DNA of 64,000 nt from Myxococcales bacterium (GCA_016703425.1 JADJCA010000001.1:1364001-1428000); one strand, 5' to 3'; positions 39,043-48,866 are shown, counted from the stretch's first letter. Program-made: numbers and translations. Notes: generated by a model from the sequence alone, not told the origin.

Positions 39043-40998
39043 CTACTTCATCTCGAGGCGAACGATCGTGCGTCGCGACGCCACGAAGATCCCTTGCCGT
39101 GAGGCGTGGAGCCCCGAGGCGGCATCGACGTACGGCTCCGTATCGGGAAACTCGCGAGCCTTCTTGATGCCGCCGGCCTCGATCTCGAGCCTGACGATGC
39201 CGGCGTCGGTGGGCGCGAAGAGCGCCCCACCAACGGCCGAGAACCCCGTGAGAGAGCCCAAGAACGTGCCGTCGCCAGGTTCGCCCTCCGCCGTCGCGAG
39301 CAGCTCACCGCGCCGTGAGTACACGAGGCAAACGTGGCGGAGGCGGCCGGCATGTTTGAGGCCGAGGAAGAGCCAGGCGTGCGTCTCCGAGATCGCGCCG
39401 GAAGCCGCGACGAGCTCACCGGGAAGCGGCGGCACCTTGAGGCCGTCGTTGATCCCCTTGCGCTCGACGTCGAACACGAAGAACCGGCAGAGGCCGCCGG
39501 CCCGATAGAAGCCAGCACCGAACGTCGACCCCAACCAAAACTGCGTCTGGTTTGGCAACACGTCACCGATGAGCTCGGTCGCGGCCTCGTCGAAGCGCGA
39601 CGGCGCCAACGAGAGCAGCCGGCCCTGATCCACCCAGACGCACTTCGCGCCGTGAGTCTCGAAGCGCGGGCCCATGGCGGTCGCGTCCACGGAGAGCCGC
39701 TGCGGCGATGCGCCGTCGCGAAGGCGGACGAGCTCGGTGTCGCGGGCCACCCACGTGTCTTCGCCGGCGACGCGAAATCGAAGCCGCGGGTCGAAGGGGC
39801 CCGACATGACGACACGACCGTCCTCGCGCCGGTAGGCGCCGGCTTCGTGGTGAACGACCACCAAGGCGCCGTCCACGAGCGCCACGTGCACGATGACGCC
39901 CGTCGTCTTGAAGATCTCCGTCGCCGTCACGACGCCCGAGGAGACGCGTGAGCCCGCGGCCGCCAGCGCCGCGAGCGGCGGAAGCTGCGTCGGTCGCGCG
40001 CAGCCGGGGCACAAGAGCCTCGCGTGCTCCAGGCCGCAGCGCGCACAAGCCGCGAAGGTGGTGCGCTCGAGCAGGGCGCGCGGAAAGATGCCGCGCTGAT
40101 CGCGCTCGAAGACCGCGCGAAAGTGTTCGAGGAGCTCGTCCGGCAAGACGGCCACGGGGCGCGCGGGCTTCGGGTATTGAACGTCGGCGTCGAAGACGGT
40201 GACACGATGGAGGGGCCTCGCGCCGTGGGCCACGCGCCTCGTTGGGTCTTTCGGTCGGTGGACGCCGCCGTAGGGCCCGACGGAGAGGAGCGCCTGGAAG
40301 AGGAGCACGTTGAAGGCGTACCAATCGGCGTTCGAATCGAACGGTCGTCGCGGCTTGGGCGAAGAAGCCGCAGCGTCGCACAATAGCGGGTCCACGAAGC
40401 GCTCCGTGAAGACGGGGCAGAGGTACGGGCCGAACTGAAAGCTGTCGCAGTCAATGACGCGCGGCTCGCCGCCGGGCGTCACGAGCACGTTGAGGTCGTT
40501 GAAGTCGCCGACGACGACGGACCTCGCGTGCAGGCCAAGAAGCGTGTGATGCAATCCGCGGAAGACCCCGAGCAGCCAGTCGGAGGGCGTGACGGCGCGG
40601 CGGGCTGGCTCCGCGAGCGACATGAGCGAGGTCGAGCCCGCGACGAGCGGCATCACGTACCCCAAGACGCGCGCCCCCGTACGGTCGGTCGCGAGCGAGA
40701 GCGGAGCGACGACGGCGGCGGGGAGCGCGTTTGGAAACTCTCGCATCTTCCGCTGATGGAGCTCGATGCGCGCCTCCGCAGCCTGTTGCTCTTCCGGAAA
40801 GCCGTCGAAGTCGGGGTGCTCGGGCGACTTCCAGACCTTGACGACGCGCTGCGCGTCGAGCCCGAAGACATCGGCTTCGCCGCCCTTGCCGATGGACTTC
40901 GCGGGGTCGAGCTTGAAGGGACGGCCCTCGATGTAGACCTGATGCACCTGGGCTCGTCCTGCCGATGAGCCGATGGCGTGCGATGCTTGCGCTACCAC
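39043..40998 (-). CDS. YegI-like divergent protein kinase with zinc ribbon and beta-propeller-like C-terminus
   Basis: 651 aa from a GTG at 40998 with GGAGG six bases before it, overlapping the PP2C stop. The kinase-like domain (about 30-310) has the loop IGKGGEADVF, Lys in VVKVWK, the catalytic segment VVVGDFNDLNVLV in place of HRDLKPEN, and VIDCDSFQ in place of DFG. These are the altered motifs seen in YegI/TerY-P kinases. A CxxC-CxxC ribbon lies at about 318-333 (CARCGLEH, CPGC). Residues of about 345-651 form repeated short strands, likely a beta-propeller. Phosphotransfer is plausible since Lys, Asp and Asn remain. Target unknown. Confidence 0.82.
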   Translation of the reverse strand: MVAQASHAIGSSAGRAQVHQVYIEGRPFKLDPAKSIGKGGEADVFGLDAQRVVKVWKSPEHPDFDGFPEEQQAAEARIELHQRKMREFPNALPAAVVAPLSLATDRTGARVLGYVMPLVAGSTSLMSLAEPARRAVTPSDWLLGVFRGLHHTLLGLHARSVVVGDFNDLNVLVTPGGEPRVIDCDSFQFGPYLCPVFTERFVDPLLCDAAASSPKPRRPFDSNADWYAFNVLLFQALLSVGPYGGVHRPKDPTRRVAHGARPLHRVTVFDADVQYPKPARPVAVLPDELLEHFRAVFERDQRGIFPRALLERTTFAACARCGLEHARLLCPGCARPTQLPPLAALAAAGSRVSSGVVTATEIFKTTGVIVHVALVDGALVVVHHEAGAYRREDGRVVMSGPFDPRLRFRVAGEDTWVARDTELVRLRDGASPQRLSVDATAMGPRFETHGAKCVWVDQGRLLSLAPSRFDEAATELIGDVLPNQTQFWLGSTFGAGFYRAGGLCRFFVFDVERKGINDGLKVPPLPGELVAASGAISETHAWLFLGLKHAGRLRHVCLVYSRRGELLATAEGEPGDGTFLGSLTGFSAVGGALFAPTDAGIVRLEIEAGGIKKAREFPDTEPYVDAASGLHASRQGIFVASRRTIVRLEMK

Positions 40999-41834
40999 GA
41001 CAAGCCTCCCGCTTCTTCGGCGGCAAGCGCCCCGCCACGCCGAAGCACGACGAGCGTCGTGTCGTCGGCCAAGAGGGAGCCGCGGGGCCCCTTCAGTCTC
41101 GAAACGACGGCGAGACGTCGACGGACCATGTCGGGGTTCTTGAAGTAGCGCTCCTCCTCCCAAAACTGACGAAGCGGCCCGACGTGCCCGACGCGATGGG
41201 ACGAGGCATCCGTGGCGACGTGCTCCGCGTTCATCAGGTCGACGACGCCATCGGTGCCGAGGAGCATCGACCGAAACGCGTCGGTGCGAAGGGACGCATG
41301 ACGGCGAAACGGTCGTCGATTGCCGTCCACGAGTTCGTAGCCGAGGTAGGGCGGCTCGTTGTTGGCGAAAGGCCCCAGCACGTGGGGCTCCCCGTTGAGC
41401 ACGAGGAGCCCGTCGCCAAGCGAGAACGGCGTCACGAGGCCCGCGCGCCCGTCGACCACGACGCCAACGACGGTGAACAAGAAGTGCTCGAGCACGACGC
41501 GCGCGAACTCCGTCGTGGCCATCGGCGCGCCGCTCATGGCCTCGGCGAGGCGACGCAGCTCGACCACGAGCCGTTCGTGCGCCACCATCAGCGCGACTTC
41601 CTCGGCGAGCCCTTCGCGGAGCGCGTCGAGTGCGAACTGGACGAGGAGGCGCGCCCCAAGCTGGGCGCCCACACCGCTGTGGCGCGCGCTGCCGCAACCG
41701 TCCGCGACGACGGCGACGAGGTGACCGTCCTCGGTGGAGCGCGCCCAGGCGAAGGCGTCCTGGTTGCTCTTGCCGGAGGCCACGTGCGCCTGGCCGACGA
41801 CGCTGCCTCCCTGAATTTCGATCGCTTCGGCCAT
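40992..41834 (-). CDS. PP2C-like protein phosphatase (YegK/PphC-like)
   Basis: 280 aa. The PP2C pattern is recognisable but divergent: SNQDAFAWA, VVADGCGSARHSGVGA, LLGTDGVVDLM and LLADDTTLVVLRR. Metal-binding aspartates are retained. It lacks the GGHDN of standard enzymes, as in PphC-type proteins. It overlaps the kinase start and lies 69 bp after the phosphoribosyltransferase, so it is the middle member of the signalling triad in this NAD-salvage operon. Confidence 0.85.
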   Translation of the reverse strand: MAEAIEIQGGSVVGQAHVASGKSNQDAFAWARSTEDGHLVAVVADGCGSARHSGVGAQLGARLLVQFALDALREGLAEEVALMVAHERLVVELRRLAEAMSGAPMATTEFARVVLEHFLFTVVGVVVDGRAGLVTPFSLGDGLLVLNGEPHVLGPFANNEPPYLGYELVDGNRRPFRRHASLRTDAFRSMLLGTDGVVDLMNAEHVATDASSHRVGHVGPLRQFWEEERYFKNPDMVRRRLAVVSRLKGPRGSLLADDTTLVVLRRGGALAAEEAGGLSW

Positions 41835-41903
41835 GAAAACTCCTTCGCGCTCGCGTCGCTCAGCGACGCCGCGTCATTCATCCAACGTGTGTGACGATTC
41901 TCT

Positions 41904-43272
41904 CTAGAGCGCGGAGAGCAGCTCAGCGCGCGCCTTGCGAAGTGGAGCCACGAGCAACTCCGTCGCTGGCGACAACGCCACCGCGTGCTGATTTGCGCCT
42001 GGTGGCGGTGGCGGTGGCGATGGCGGCAGACGCGAAACGTGCGGCGCCCCTCCGCTTAGGAGCTCATAGCCGGGAGGCGGCGCTTCGCCGGCTTGCCCGA
42101 TCAGTCCAAGCGGCGCTCCGTCAGGCTGTCCCGGCAAGCGACGGAACACGACGGGCCGACCGGGCACGCTCTCTTTGCCGGAGCCCCCGCGAGGGTCTGC
42201 CGCTTCGTCTCCGAACTTCATGGTCGGCGTGCGCGCCGATTGGCTGAGTTTGTACACCGCCGCGACGCGATCGCGCGTGAGCGAGGTGCCGCTGGTCTTT
42301 GCGACCAAGTAGCCGCCGTAGCCGTAGAACTGCTCGTGCGATTGCCAGCCCACTTCGCGGCGAAGGTCTTCGAAGCGCTTCGTGAGGGGCGCGTCGAAGG
42401 AGTCTTCGAGGATCTGGACCGGACGAAGACCGAGCTCCTTGGCGCGGGCGATGGCGAACTTGTATTGCGCCTCCTTGTCGCCGGAGTCGTAGCGAATCGA
42501 ATCGCCACGGGCGTTTTCCTCGGCCATGAGGCGCAGCGCGGAGGGAATGCCCGAACGCACCGTATCGAAGGTGTCGAGGAGGTAGCTCGAGCGACCGGGC
42601 CTTCGGTCGCGCATGGCGCGAAAGGCGGCCTCGTCATTGCCGAAACGTTGAACGTGTTCGTGGCCCATGGTGCCGACGGGCACGAGGCCCAGGACGCGCG
42701 CGCCAAAGACGTGGCTGGTCCGCGTGATGCCAACCGACTTCAGGGCCTCGAGGGCGAGCATGTGCTGGCGCTGGCACGTGGCCGCGTAGCGTGCGGAGGA
42801 TGAGCTCTCGCTGCGCGTCGCAGGTGACCGTCGAGATCTCGCGCGCGAGCAAGTCGGGCTCGGTGACCGCGAGCGTCGCCACCTGAATGGCGTAGCTGAG
42901 CTGCAGTGCGAGCGGCTCGAGCCACGACACGAGCGCCGAGGGGCCCGTCACTGAGAAGACCGGCTCGCGGGGGAGAAACCACGTGCCCTTTGGCAAGGCG
43001 GTCACGGCGACCTTGCCGAGCGGTTCGGCGACCGCGGCCTTGAAGCCGCCGCCGACCTCGTAGTCCTGCGCCGCCAGGTAGGCAAAGTCACCGGTGTCGC
43101 TCGTGGGCATGAGGTCGCGAAGGAACGACTCGAGATCGAAGGGAACGACGGACGCGCCGTTCGGCCCAGGGCAGCGCCGGTGTGCGTAGTAGAACGTCTC
43201 TTGGCGGAGCGGCCAGCCGGCTTCCGCCATGCTGAACTTGTAACCGTCGGTTTCGAGCACGCTGGGCGACAT
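41904..43272 (-). CDS. pncB: Nicotinate phosphoribosyltransferase, one-base frameshift
   Basis: First gene of the operon. The N-terminal frame from the ATG at 43272 has LETDGYKFSMAEAG and RREISTVTC-like helices (LLAREISTVTCDAQ). The rest, in another frame, has SHVFGARVLGLVPVGTMGHEH, SIRYDSGDKEAQ and YGYGGYLVAK, the substrate- and PRPP-binding parts of the family. Removing one base near 42795 reads ELILARYAATCQRQHML and gives 455 aa. The enzyme makes NaMN from nicotinate and PRPP. The C-terminus has a Pro run of uncertain role. A nicotinamide-using (NAMPT-like) specificity cannot be excluded, but YDSGD and the PncA neighbour favour nicotinate. Confidence 0.85.
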
Positions 43273-43335
43273 GATCGGATCCTCTACCGAGAGGAGGCCC
43301 CGCCACCAGTGCGGAACCGCATCTTCGATACATCA

Positions 43336-43364
43336 TACATATATGCGACTCGCATTGAAGTCAA
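43336..43364 (-). promoter_or_regulatory. Promoter of the NAD-salvage/TerY-P operon with internal operator palindrome
   Basis: On the minus strand TTGACT (43364-43359) and TATGTA (43341-43336) are 17 bp apart, a near-consensus sigma70 promoter in otherwise GC-rich DNA. The start of pncB follows about 64 bp on. The spacer contains the perfect 13-bp palindrome ATGCGA-C-TCGCAT (43343-43355). A repressor bound there would block polymerase. The repressor is not encoded in the operon. Confidence 0.65.
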
Positions 43365-43429
43365 CCGTGGCTCGTGAATTTAGCTCCCGTTAGTTCGTAC
43401 CTGCACATGCGATCAGGTATCGTTGGGCC

Positions 43430-44455
43430 ATGCGAGCGCTGCCCGTCCTCAACCCGCCCTCTCGTTTTCTGGCCTCCGAGCTCCACTACGAAGACGGCGA
43501 GGCGCCCACCCAGAGCCTCGACGTCTACGAGGACCACTCGCGCCAGATCCTCTCGAAGAACGACAGCCCCGACGTCCCGTTCTCGTTCAGCGTGAATCCG
43601 TATCGCGGGTGCATGCACGCCTGCGCGTACTGCTACGCCCGCCCGACCCACGAGTACCTGAGCTTCGGCGCCGGCACCGACTTCGACCGCAAGCTCCTCG
43701 TCAAGCCGCATGCGGCCGAGCTCTTGCGCGAGGCGTTTCACAAACCGACGTGGCGTGGCGAGCCCGTGGCGATGAGCGGCGTCACCGATTGCTACCAGCC
43801 GCTCGAGGCCAAGTATCAACTGACGCGCGCCCTCATCGAGGTGTGTGTGGAGTACCAAAACCCGTTTCTCATCGTCACCAAGTCGCCGCTCATCGAACGC
43901 GACATCGATTTGCTCGCGGCGGCGGCGGAGCGCATCGACGTGCGCGTCGCCATGAGCATCCCGATCCTCGAGCGCGCCGTTGGCAAGGCGCTCGAGCCCG
44001 GCGTTCCTCCCGCCGAGCGGCGCTTCCGCACCATCGAACGCTTGGCCGCGGCGAAGGTGCCGGTGGGGGTTCTTGTGGCGCCGATCATCCCAGGTCTGAC
44101 GGACGACGACGCGCCGAGGATCCTCGAGGCGGCGCGAGCAGCCGGCGCGCGCTTCGCGGGGCGCGTCATGTTGCGCCTGCCGGGCTCCGCCAAGGACGTC
44201 TTCCTCGAGCGATTGCGGAGGGAGCTTCCGGCGCAAGCCGAGCGCGTCATCGCTCGCATCAAGGAGGTGCGCGGCGGCCGCATGAACGACTCGACCTTTG
44301 GCCGTCGCGGCCAAGGCGAAGGGCCCTACGCCGAGAGCGTGGCGGCGCTCTTCGACACCACCGCCAAACGGCTCGGCTACGAAGAGCTGCCTCCGCCGAG
44401 AGCGACCTTCGAGCGCCCCCTCGCCCGCGGGCCGCAACTGGCGCTGTTTCGCTGA
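43430..44455 (+). CDS. Radical SAM protein of the SPL-like / PA0069 family
   Basis: 341 aa. The iron-sulfur cluster motif is CMHACAYCYAR near residues 62-72 (CxxxCxxC), typical of the spore-photoproduct-lyase-like Rv2578c/PA0069 family. Later conserved parts include SGVTDCYQPLE, VTKSPLIERD and VLVAPIIPGLTD. The reaction of this family is not established. It is divergent from the NAD-salvage operon, sharing a 157-bp control region. No photoproduct-lyase-specific cysteine can be claimed. Confidence 0.9.
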   Translation: MRALPVLNPPSRFLASELHYEDGEAPTQSLDVYEDHSRQILSKNDSPDVPFSFSVNPYRGCMHACAYCYARPTHEYLSFGAGTDFDRKLLVKPHAAELLREAFHKPTWRGEPVAMSGVTDCYQPLEAKYQLTRALIEVCVEYQNPFLIVTKSPLIERDIDLLAAAAERIDVRVAMSIPILERAVGKALEPGVPPAERRFRTIERLAAAKVPVGVLVAPIIPGLTDDDAPRILEAARAAGARFAGRVMLRLPGSAKDVFLERLRRELPAQAERVIARIKEVRGGRMNDSTFGRRGQGEGPYAESVAALFDTTAKRLGYEELPPPRATFERPLARGPQLALFR

Positions 44456-44543
44456 GCTCGATGGGCACGGGCGATTGGCGAGGGCGCTTCCGAGGAGCGC
44501 ATGAACGGTCCTGTGTCGCCACGATTTGCGATAGAACGTGCCG

Positions 44544-46532
44544 ATGCGTCGCGCGGCACTCTGCCTTCTCTTGGCTTGCTCCGGAGAGCCGGTTCGGGCC
44601 ACGAGCGATCGGGGGACGCCACCGGTTACGACGGCGGTCCCGACAGAGGCCGCCCCCACCACGACGCCGACGGCCGGTGCGCCGCTCGATCGCCCCCGAA
44701 GCATCGTCGACTACAAGCTCACGGCTCGCCTCGACCCTGCGGCGCACACCATCAAGGGCGCCGGCTCGCTCACCTGGACGAACACGAGCGCTCGCAGCGT
44801 GAGCGAACTCTACTTCCACCTGTACCTCAACGCCTTCAAGAACCAGCGCAGCGTCTTTTTGCGGGAGCCGCTGGGGCCCGGTCGCGGCGGCAACGCCGTC
44901 ACCGATTGGGGCGCCATCGACGTGAAGAAGCTCGTCTTGCGCGAAGGCAACGTGGATCTCTGGCCGAAGGCCGAGACGAAGCGCGACGGCGACGAGGACG
45001 AGACCGACGCCAAGGTCCCGTTGCCGCGCGCCGTGCTCCCCGGCGAGACCATCACGCTCGACATGGAGTGGGAGGACAAGCTCCCGAGCGTCGTCGAGCG
45101 AACGGGCTACCACGGGAGCTTCCACTTCGCCGGGCAGTGGTTTCCCAAGATCGCGCGGCTCGAAGCCGACGGCACCTGGGCTCACTTTCCCTTCCATCGC
45201 CTGAGCGAGTTTTACGCCGACTTCGGCTCCTACGAAGTGACCCTCGACGTGCCCGAGGCTTTCGTCGTCGGGGCGACAGGGCCGAAGGTCGAGGAGCGAA
45301 CGGAAGGCGGCCGCCGCATCGTCAAGCACGCTCAAGCGGACGTGCACGACTTCGCCTGGACCGCGTGGGACAGGTTCGTCGTGCGCGAGGAGAACATCGG
45401 CGGCGTCGCTGTGCGCGCCCTCTTTCCGCCGGGCTACGAGGCCGTGGCCACGCGCGAGGTCGACGTGATGCGCAAGACGCTCCCGCATTTCGCGGAGCGC
45501 TACGGGCCGTACCCCTACCGCGTGCTCACGATCGTGCACCCGCCGTGGGGAGCCGGGGAGGCGGGCGGCATGGAGTACCCGACGCTCATCACAGCGGGCG
45601 GGCCGTTTTGGCTGCCGGAGGCGCTCCGCGCCACCGAGGCCGTCACCGTACACGAGTTCGGCCACCAATATTTTTACGGCCTCTTCGCCTCCAACGAGAA
45701 CCTCTACCCGTTCCTCGACGAGGGCCTGAACTCGTACGCGGAGCACGAGGCCATGGGCGCCTTCTTCGGCGCCGGCTCCTCGTTCTCCGCCCTCGGCTTG
45801 GAAATCAACGGAGCCGCCATCACGGCGTCCTTCTCCGACGATGGCTCGCTCGTGCAGCCGGTCGCCATCGCGGCGCCAGAGTTCGTCACGTCGCGCTTCT
45901 ACGGGCGCCTCGTCTACGTGCGAACGGCGGCGGTGCTCGAGACGTTCCGTCGCGTCTACGGCGACGAGACGATGCGGCGCTTCTTCCGCGACTACGCCCA
46001 AACGGCGCGCTTCCGGCACCCGCGGCCCGACGATCTCTTCGCCGCCGTGGAGCGAGCGTTCGGCGCGGACGGAGCCAAGTCCATCCGCACCGCGCTCGCC
46101 GAAAAGGGATGGGTCGACTACCAAGTCCTCGACGTCGCGACGCGACGTTCGGCCGCACCGCTCGGCATGTTCGATCGCAACGGGAAGCGCGAGACGGTCT
46201 CCGGCGGCAACCAAACGGACGGATTCGACAGCACGGTCCTCGTGGCGAAGAAGGGCACGCTCACCTTCCCCATCGACATCGACGTCATCTTCGAAGGGGG
46301 CGCCACGGAGCGCGTGCGCTGGGACGCCCAGACCGACACGAAGCGTTTCTGGTTCAAGAACGCGCGCCCCGTGCGCATGGTCTCGATGGACCCGGAGCGA
46401 CGCGTGCTCCTCGACCGAAACCCACGGAACAACTTCGCGCTGGCGCCGGACGGCAAGCGCGCCTCGGCGGCGCTCTCCTTTGAGCGACTCCTCTTTTGGG
46501 CTCAGACCTTCACCTCGTTGGTCACGCCGTGA
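44544..46532 (+). CDS. M1-family zinc metallopeptidase, lipoprotein
   Basis: 662 aa from the ATG at 44544. Signal with lipobox LLAC at residues 9-12, so it is probably attached to the outer or inner membrane. The gluzincin site VHEFGHQYFYG with the downstream ligand Glu in LDEGLNSYAEHEA gives the HExxH...E zinc site. GAGEAGGMEYPTLI matches the GAMEN-like exopeptidase region but is altered, so substrate preference is uncertain. C-terminal strands follow. Its stop overlaps the start of the next membrane protein (GTGA). Confidence 0.9.
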   Translation: MRRAALCLLLACSGEPVRATSDRGTPPVTTAVPTEAAPTTTPTAGAPLDRPRSIVDYKLTARLDPAAHTIKGAGSLTWTNTSARSVSELYFHLYLNAFKNQRSVFLREPLGPGRGGNAVTDWGAIDVKKLVLREGNVDLWPKAETKRDGDEDETDAKVPLPRAVLPGETITLDMEWEDKLPSVVERTGYHGSFHFAGQWFPKIARLEADGTWAHFPFHRLSEFYADFGSYEVTLDVPEAFVVGATGPKVEERTEGGRRIVKHAQADVHDFAWTAWDRFVVREENIGGVAVRALFPPGYEAVATREVDVMRKTLPHFAERYGPYPYRVLTIVHPPWGAGEAGGMEYPTLITAGGPFWLPEALRATEAVTVHEFGHQYFYGLFASNENLYPFLDEGLNSYAEHEAMGAFFGAGSSFSALGLEINGAAITASFSDDGSLVQPVAIAAPEFVTSRFYGRLVYVRTAAVLETFRRVYGDETMRRFFRDYAQTARFRHPRPDDLFAAVERAFGADGAKSIRTALAEKGWVDYQVLDVATRRSAAPLGMFDRNGKRETVSGGNQTDGFDSTVLVAKKGTLTFPIDIDVIFEGGATERVRWDAQTDTKRFWFKNARPVRMVSMDPERRVLLDRNPRNNFALAPDGKRASAALSFERLLFWAQTFTSLVTP

Positions 46533-47377
46533 CCGAGCTCGCCCTGAAGCCGCCTCACGCCGTCCGCGCGCGCAAACACGCGGGCCTCATCGGCTCGTTG
46601 TGGCTCCTGCGCGCCGCCACCTCGCTCGTCATCGTTTGGCCTTTGACGAGCGTCATTCGCGCCGTCTATGGCGCGCACCCGAAGGGCGACGCCGTCCTCT
46701 TCGAGCCGGGGGCCGAAGCGCTCGTTGATTTCGTCGCGCGGGACTTGCCCTCGTACGCGCCCGCACTCACGGCGCACGTCGTCGTTGTCTTTCCGCTCGT
46801 CTTCGCGCTCCACGCTCTTTGTTCGGGCGCTGCCGTCGTGGTGCTCTCGAGAGAGGGCTCACCGGCCGCACGAAGGCGCGCTGGCATCGCGCAAGCGACT
46901 CCGCACGCGATCCCCCTCTTGGCGCAGAGCTTCGCCACGCTGATCTTAGAGGTGCTCGCGCTCGTCCTTGCGGGCATCGCCTACGGCGTCGCGTCCACGG
47001 CCTTCGAGGGCCGCGGCCTTCCCTTCGCGGAGCGCGCAGGCGTCCTCGCGGCGCTGCCGGCCCTTTGCCTCATCCCCTACTTCGAAGCGGCGCGCGACGC
47101 GTCGGCGATCGCGCTCCTGAACGCCGGCGCGACGCCGATCGTTGGGTTCCTTCGCGCGCACCTCGCGGTGCTTAAGAGACCGCGCATCACGCTCGCGTTT
47201 GCGTGGCGCGCCTCCCTGAGCCTCGGTCTCGTTTTCGTGGCCTCCGAGCTCGCAACGCGTCTCGGCGGACGCGCGGGGGGCGCCTTCGTGGTGCTCTTCC
47301 TGGCGCACCAGGCGGTGGCCGCGGCGCGGACGGCGCTGCGGGTCTCGTGGCTCGCGGCGGCGATACGGCTCGCGTAG
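46529..47377 (+). CDS. Polytopic membrane protein, function unknown
   Basis: 282 aa from a GTG overlapping the M1 peptidase stop. About six hydrophobic segments are visible (SLWLLRAATSLVIVWPL, LTAHVVVVFPLVFALHAL, LILEVLALVLAGIAYGV and others). No family motif is recognised. Coupling to the M1 lipoprotein suggests a shared envelope function. Convergent with glgA. Confidence 0.75.
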   Translation: MTELALKPPHAVRARKHAGLIGSLWLLRAATSLVIVWPLTSVIRAVYGAHPKGDAVLFEPGAEALVDFVARDLPSYAPALTAHVVVVFPLVFALHALCSGAAVVVLSREGSPAARRRAGIAQATPHAIPLLAQSFATLILEVLALVLAGIAYGVASTAFEGRGLPFAERAGVLAALPALCLIPYFEAARDASAIALLNAGATPIVGFLRAHLAVLKRPRITLAFAWRASLSLGLVFVASELATRLGGRAGGAFVVLFLAHQAVAAARTALRVSWLAAAIRLA

Positions 47378-47404
47378 GCCGCGCTCCGACGCCGTTACCG
47401 CGCG

Positions 47405-48847
47405 TCAGACGGCGCGGAAGACCTGCTCGTATTGCCGCGCGGGGCGATCCCAACCGCGATCGAGGCGCATCACGCGTCGCATCAGCGCGTCCCATGACCG
47501 CAGGTGTCGCGCGGCGAGCGCGCGCTCGATGGCCGCGACGAGGTCATTGGGCGACTCCTCCGCGAAGACGAAGCCGGTGCCCGTCTCGAGCTTGGCGTCG
47601 CAATCGACGACGGTGTCGACGAGACCACCGGTCGCTCGCACCACCGGGAGCGCGCCGTAGCGTTGCGCGTAGAGCTGCACGAGACCGCAGGGCTCATGGT
47701 GGCTCGGCACGCAGATGAGATCGGCGCCGGCGAAGATGGAATGGACCAGGCTCTCGCTGGCTGCGCGCACGAAGACGACGCGCCCGTGAGACTTTTTGAC
47801 CTCGGCCTCGATGCGCGCCACTTGCGCGTCGTCGCCTTCGCCGACCATGACGAAGGCCGCGTCGGTGGCGACGAGCAAGCGCGGAATCGCCGCCAGCAGC
47901 GTGTCGATGCCCTTCTGGTGGACGAGACGACCAACGAATCCGACGACCGGCACGGCCTCGCCAATGGAGAAGCCCAACGCCTGCCGGAGGGCGCCGCGGC
48001 AACGCTCGCGGGGCGCGATGTCGAGCGCGTCGTAACGCGCCGCGATGGACGGGTCGGTGGCGGGGTTCCACGCCGCGTAGTCGACGCCATTGACGATGCC
48101 GACGAGCTTCGCGCCGCGGGCGCGCAAGACGCCGTCGAGTCCGTGGCCACCTTCCGGCGTTTGGATCTCGCGCGCGTACGTCATGCTGACGGTCGTCACC
48201 GCGTCGGCCGACACGATGCCCTGCTTCAGGATGTTGACCTTGCCGTAGAACTCGGCGCCCTCGATGGTGAACGCGCTCTCGGGGAGGCCGAGATCGGCGA
48301 AGACCGCCTTGGGGAAGACGCCTTGGTGCGCCACGTTGTGGATCGTGAGAACGGTCTTCGGCAGCGGCTTGTCGGTCGCCGGGAGGGCCTTGAGGTAGGT
48401 CGCGACGAGCGCCGTCGGCCAATCGTGCATGTGCACCACGTCGACCTTCGCGCCGGCCTGCTGCCGCGTGCGAACGAGCTCGGCGACGGCGCGCGAGAAG
48501 GCCGCGAAGCGGAGGGCGTTGTCGGGGTAGTCCTCGCCGCGCTCGCCGTAGACGGCGGGCCGATCGAAGAAGCCCGGCAGGTCGACGAGCACGAGGTCGA
48601 CCTGCGAGGCGAGGCGACCGTCGAAGAGCGTGGCTTCGAAGGCGCGGCTGCCGAGCTCGAACTTGAGGGGCGTGAGGCGCCGCGCGAGCAAGAGGCCGCC
48701 GGCCTCGAAGCCAGCGAAGCGCGGCAGGACGAGGGTGACCGAGTGGCCGAGTCCTTTAAGGGCCTTCGCCAGGGCACCGCCAACGTCGGCGAGGCCGCCA
48801 ACTTTGACGAACGGAGCAAGCTCAGTGGTCGCGATGAGGATTTCCAT
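47405..48847 (-). CDS. glgA: Glycogen synthase (ADP-glucose type, GT5)
   Basis: 480 aa from the ATG at 48847 with AAGGGG upstream. Seven earlier codons in frame are unlikely. Diagnostic features: N-terminal TTELAPFVKVGGLADVGGALA (the KxGGL ADP-glucose loop), HMHDWPTALVATYLK, a NGVDYAAWNP motif and the C-terminal catalytic EPCGLVQLYAQRYG segment. It extends alpha-1,4-glucan for storage. Other glycogen genes are not in the window. Divergent from the RluA-like gene with a 19-bp gap. Confidence 0.95.
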   Translation of the reverse strand: MEILIATTELAPFVKVGGLADVGGALAKALKGLGHSVTLVLPRFAGFEAGGLLLARRLTPLKFELGSRAFEATLFDGRLASQVDLVLVDLPGFFDRPAVYGERGEDYPDNALRFAAFSRAVAELVRTRQQAGAKVDVVHMHDWPTALVATYLKALPATDKPLPKTVLTIHNVAHQGVFPKAVFADLGLPESAFTIEGAEFYGKVNILKQGIVSADAVTTVSMTYAREIQTPEGGHGLDGVLRARGAKLVGIVNGVDYAAWNPATDPSIAARYDALDIAPRERCRGALRQALGFSIGEAVPVVGFVGRLVHQKGIDTLLAAIPRLLVATDAAFVMVGEGDDAQVARIEAEVKKSHGRVVFVRAASESLVHSIFAGADLICVPSHHEPCGLVQLYAQRYGALPVVRATGGLVDTVVDCDAKLETGTGFVFAEESPNDLVAAIERALAARHLRSWDALMRRVMRLDRGWDRPARQYEQVFRAV

Positions 48848-48866
48848 TGGCGGCGCCCCTTCTACC

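Noticed and set aside
39043..41697. 884-aa version of the kinase-like gene
   Set aside because: The N-terminal 230 residues are the wrong frame of the PP2C gene. The GTG at 40998 has a strong ribosome binding site.
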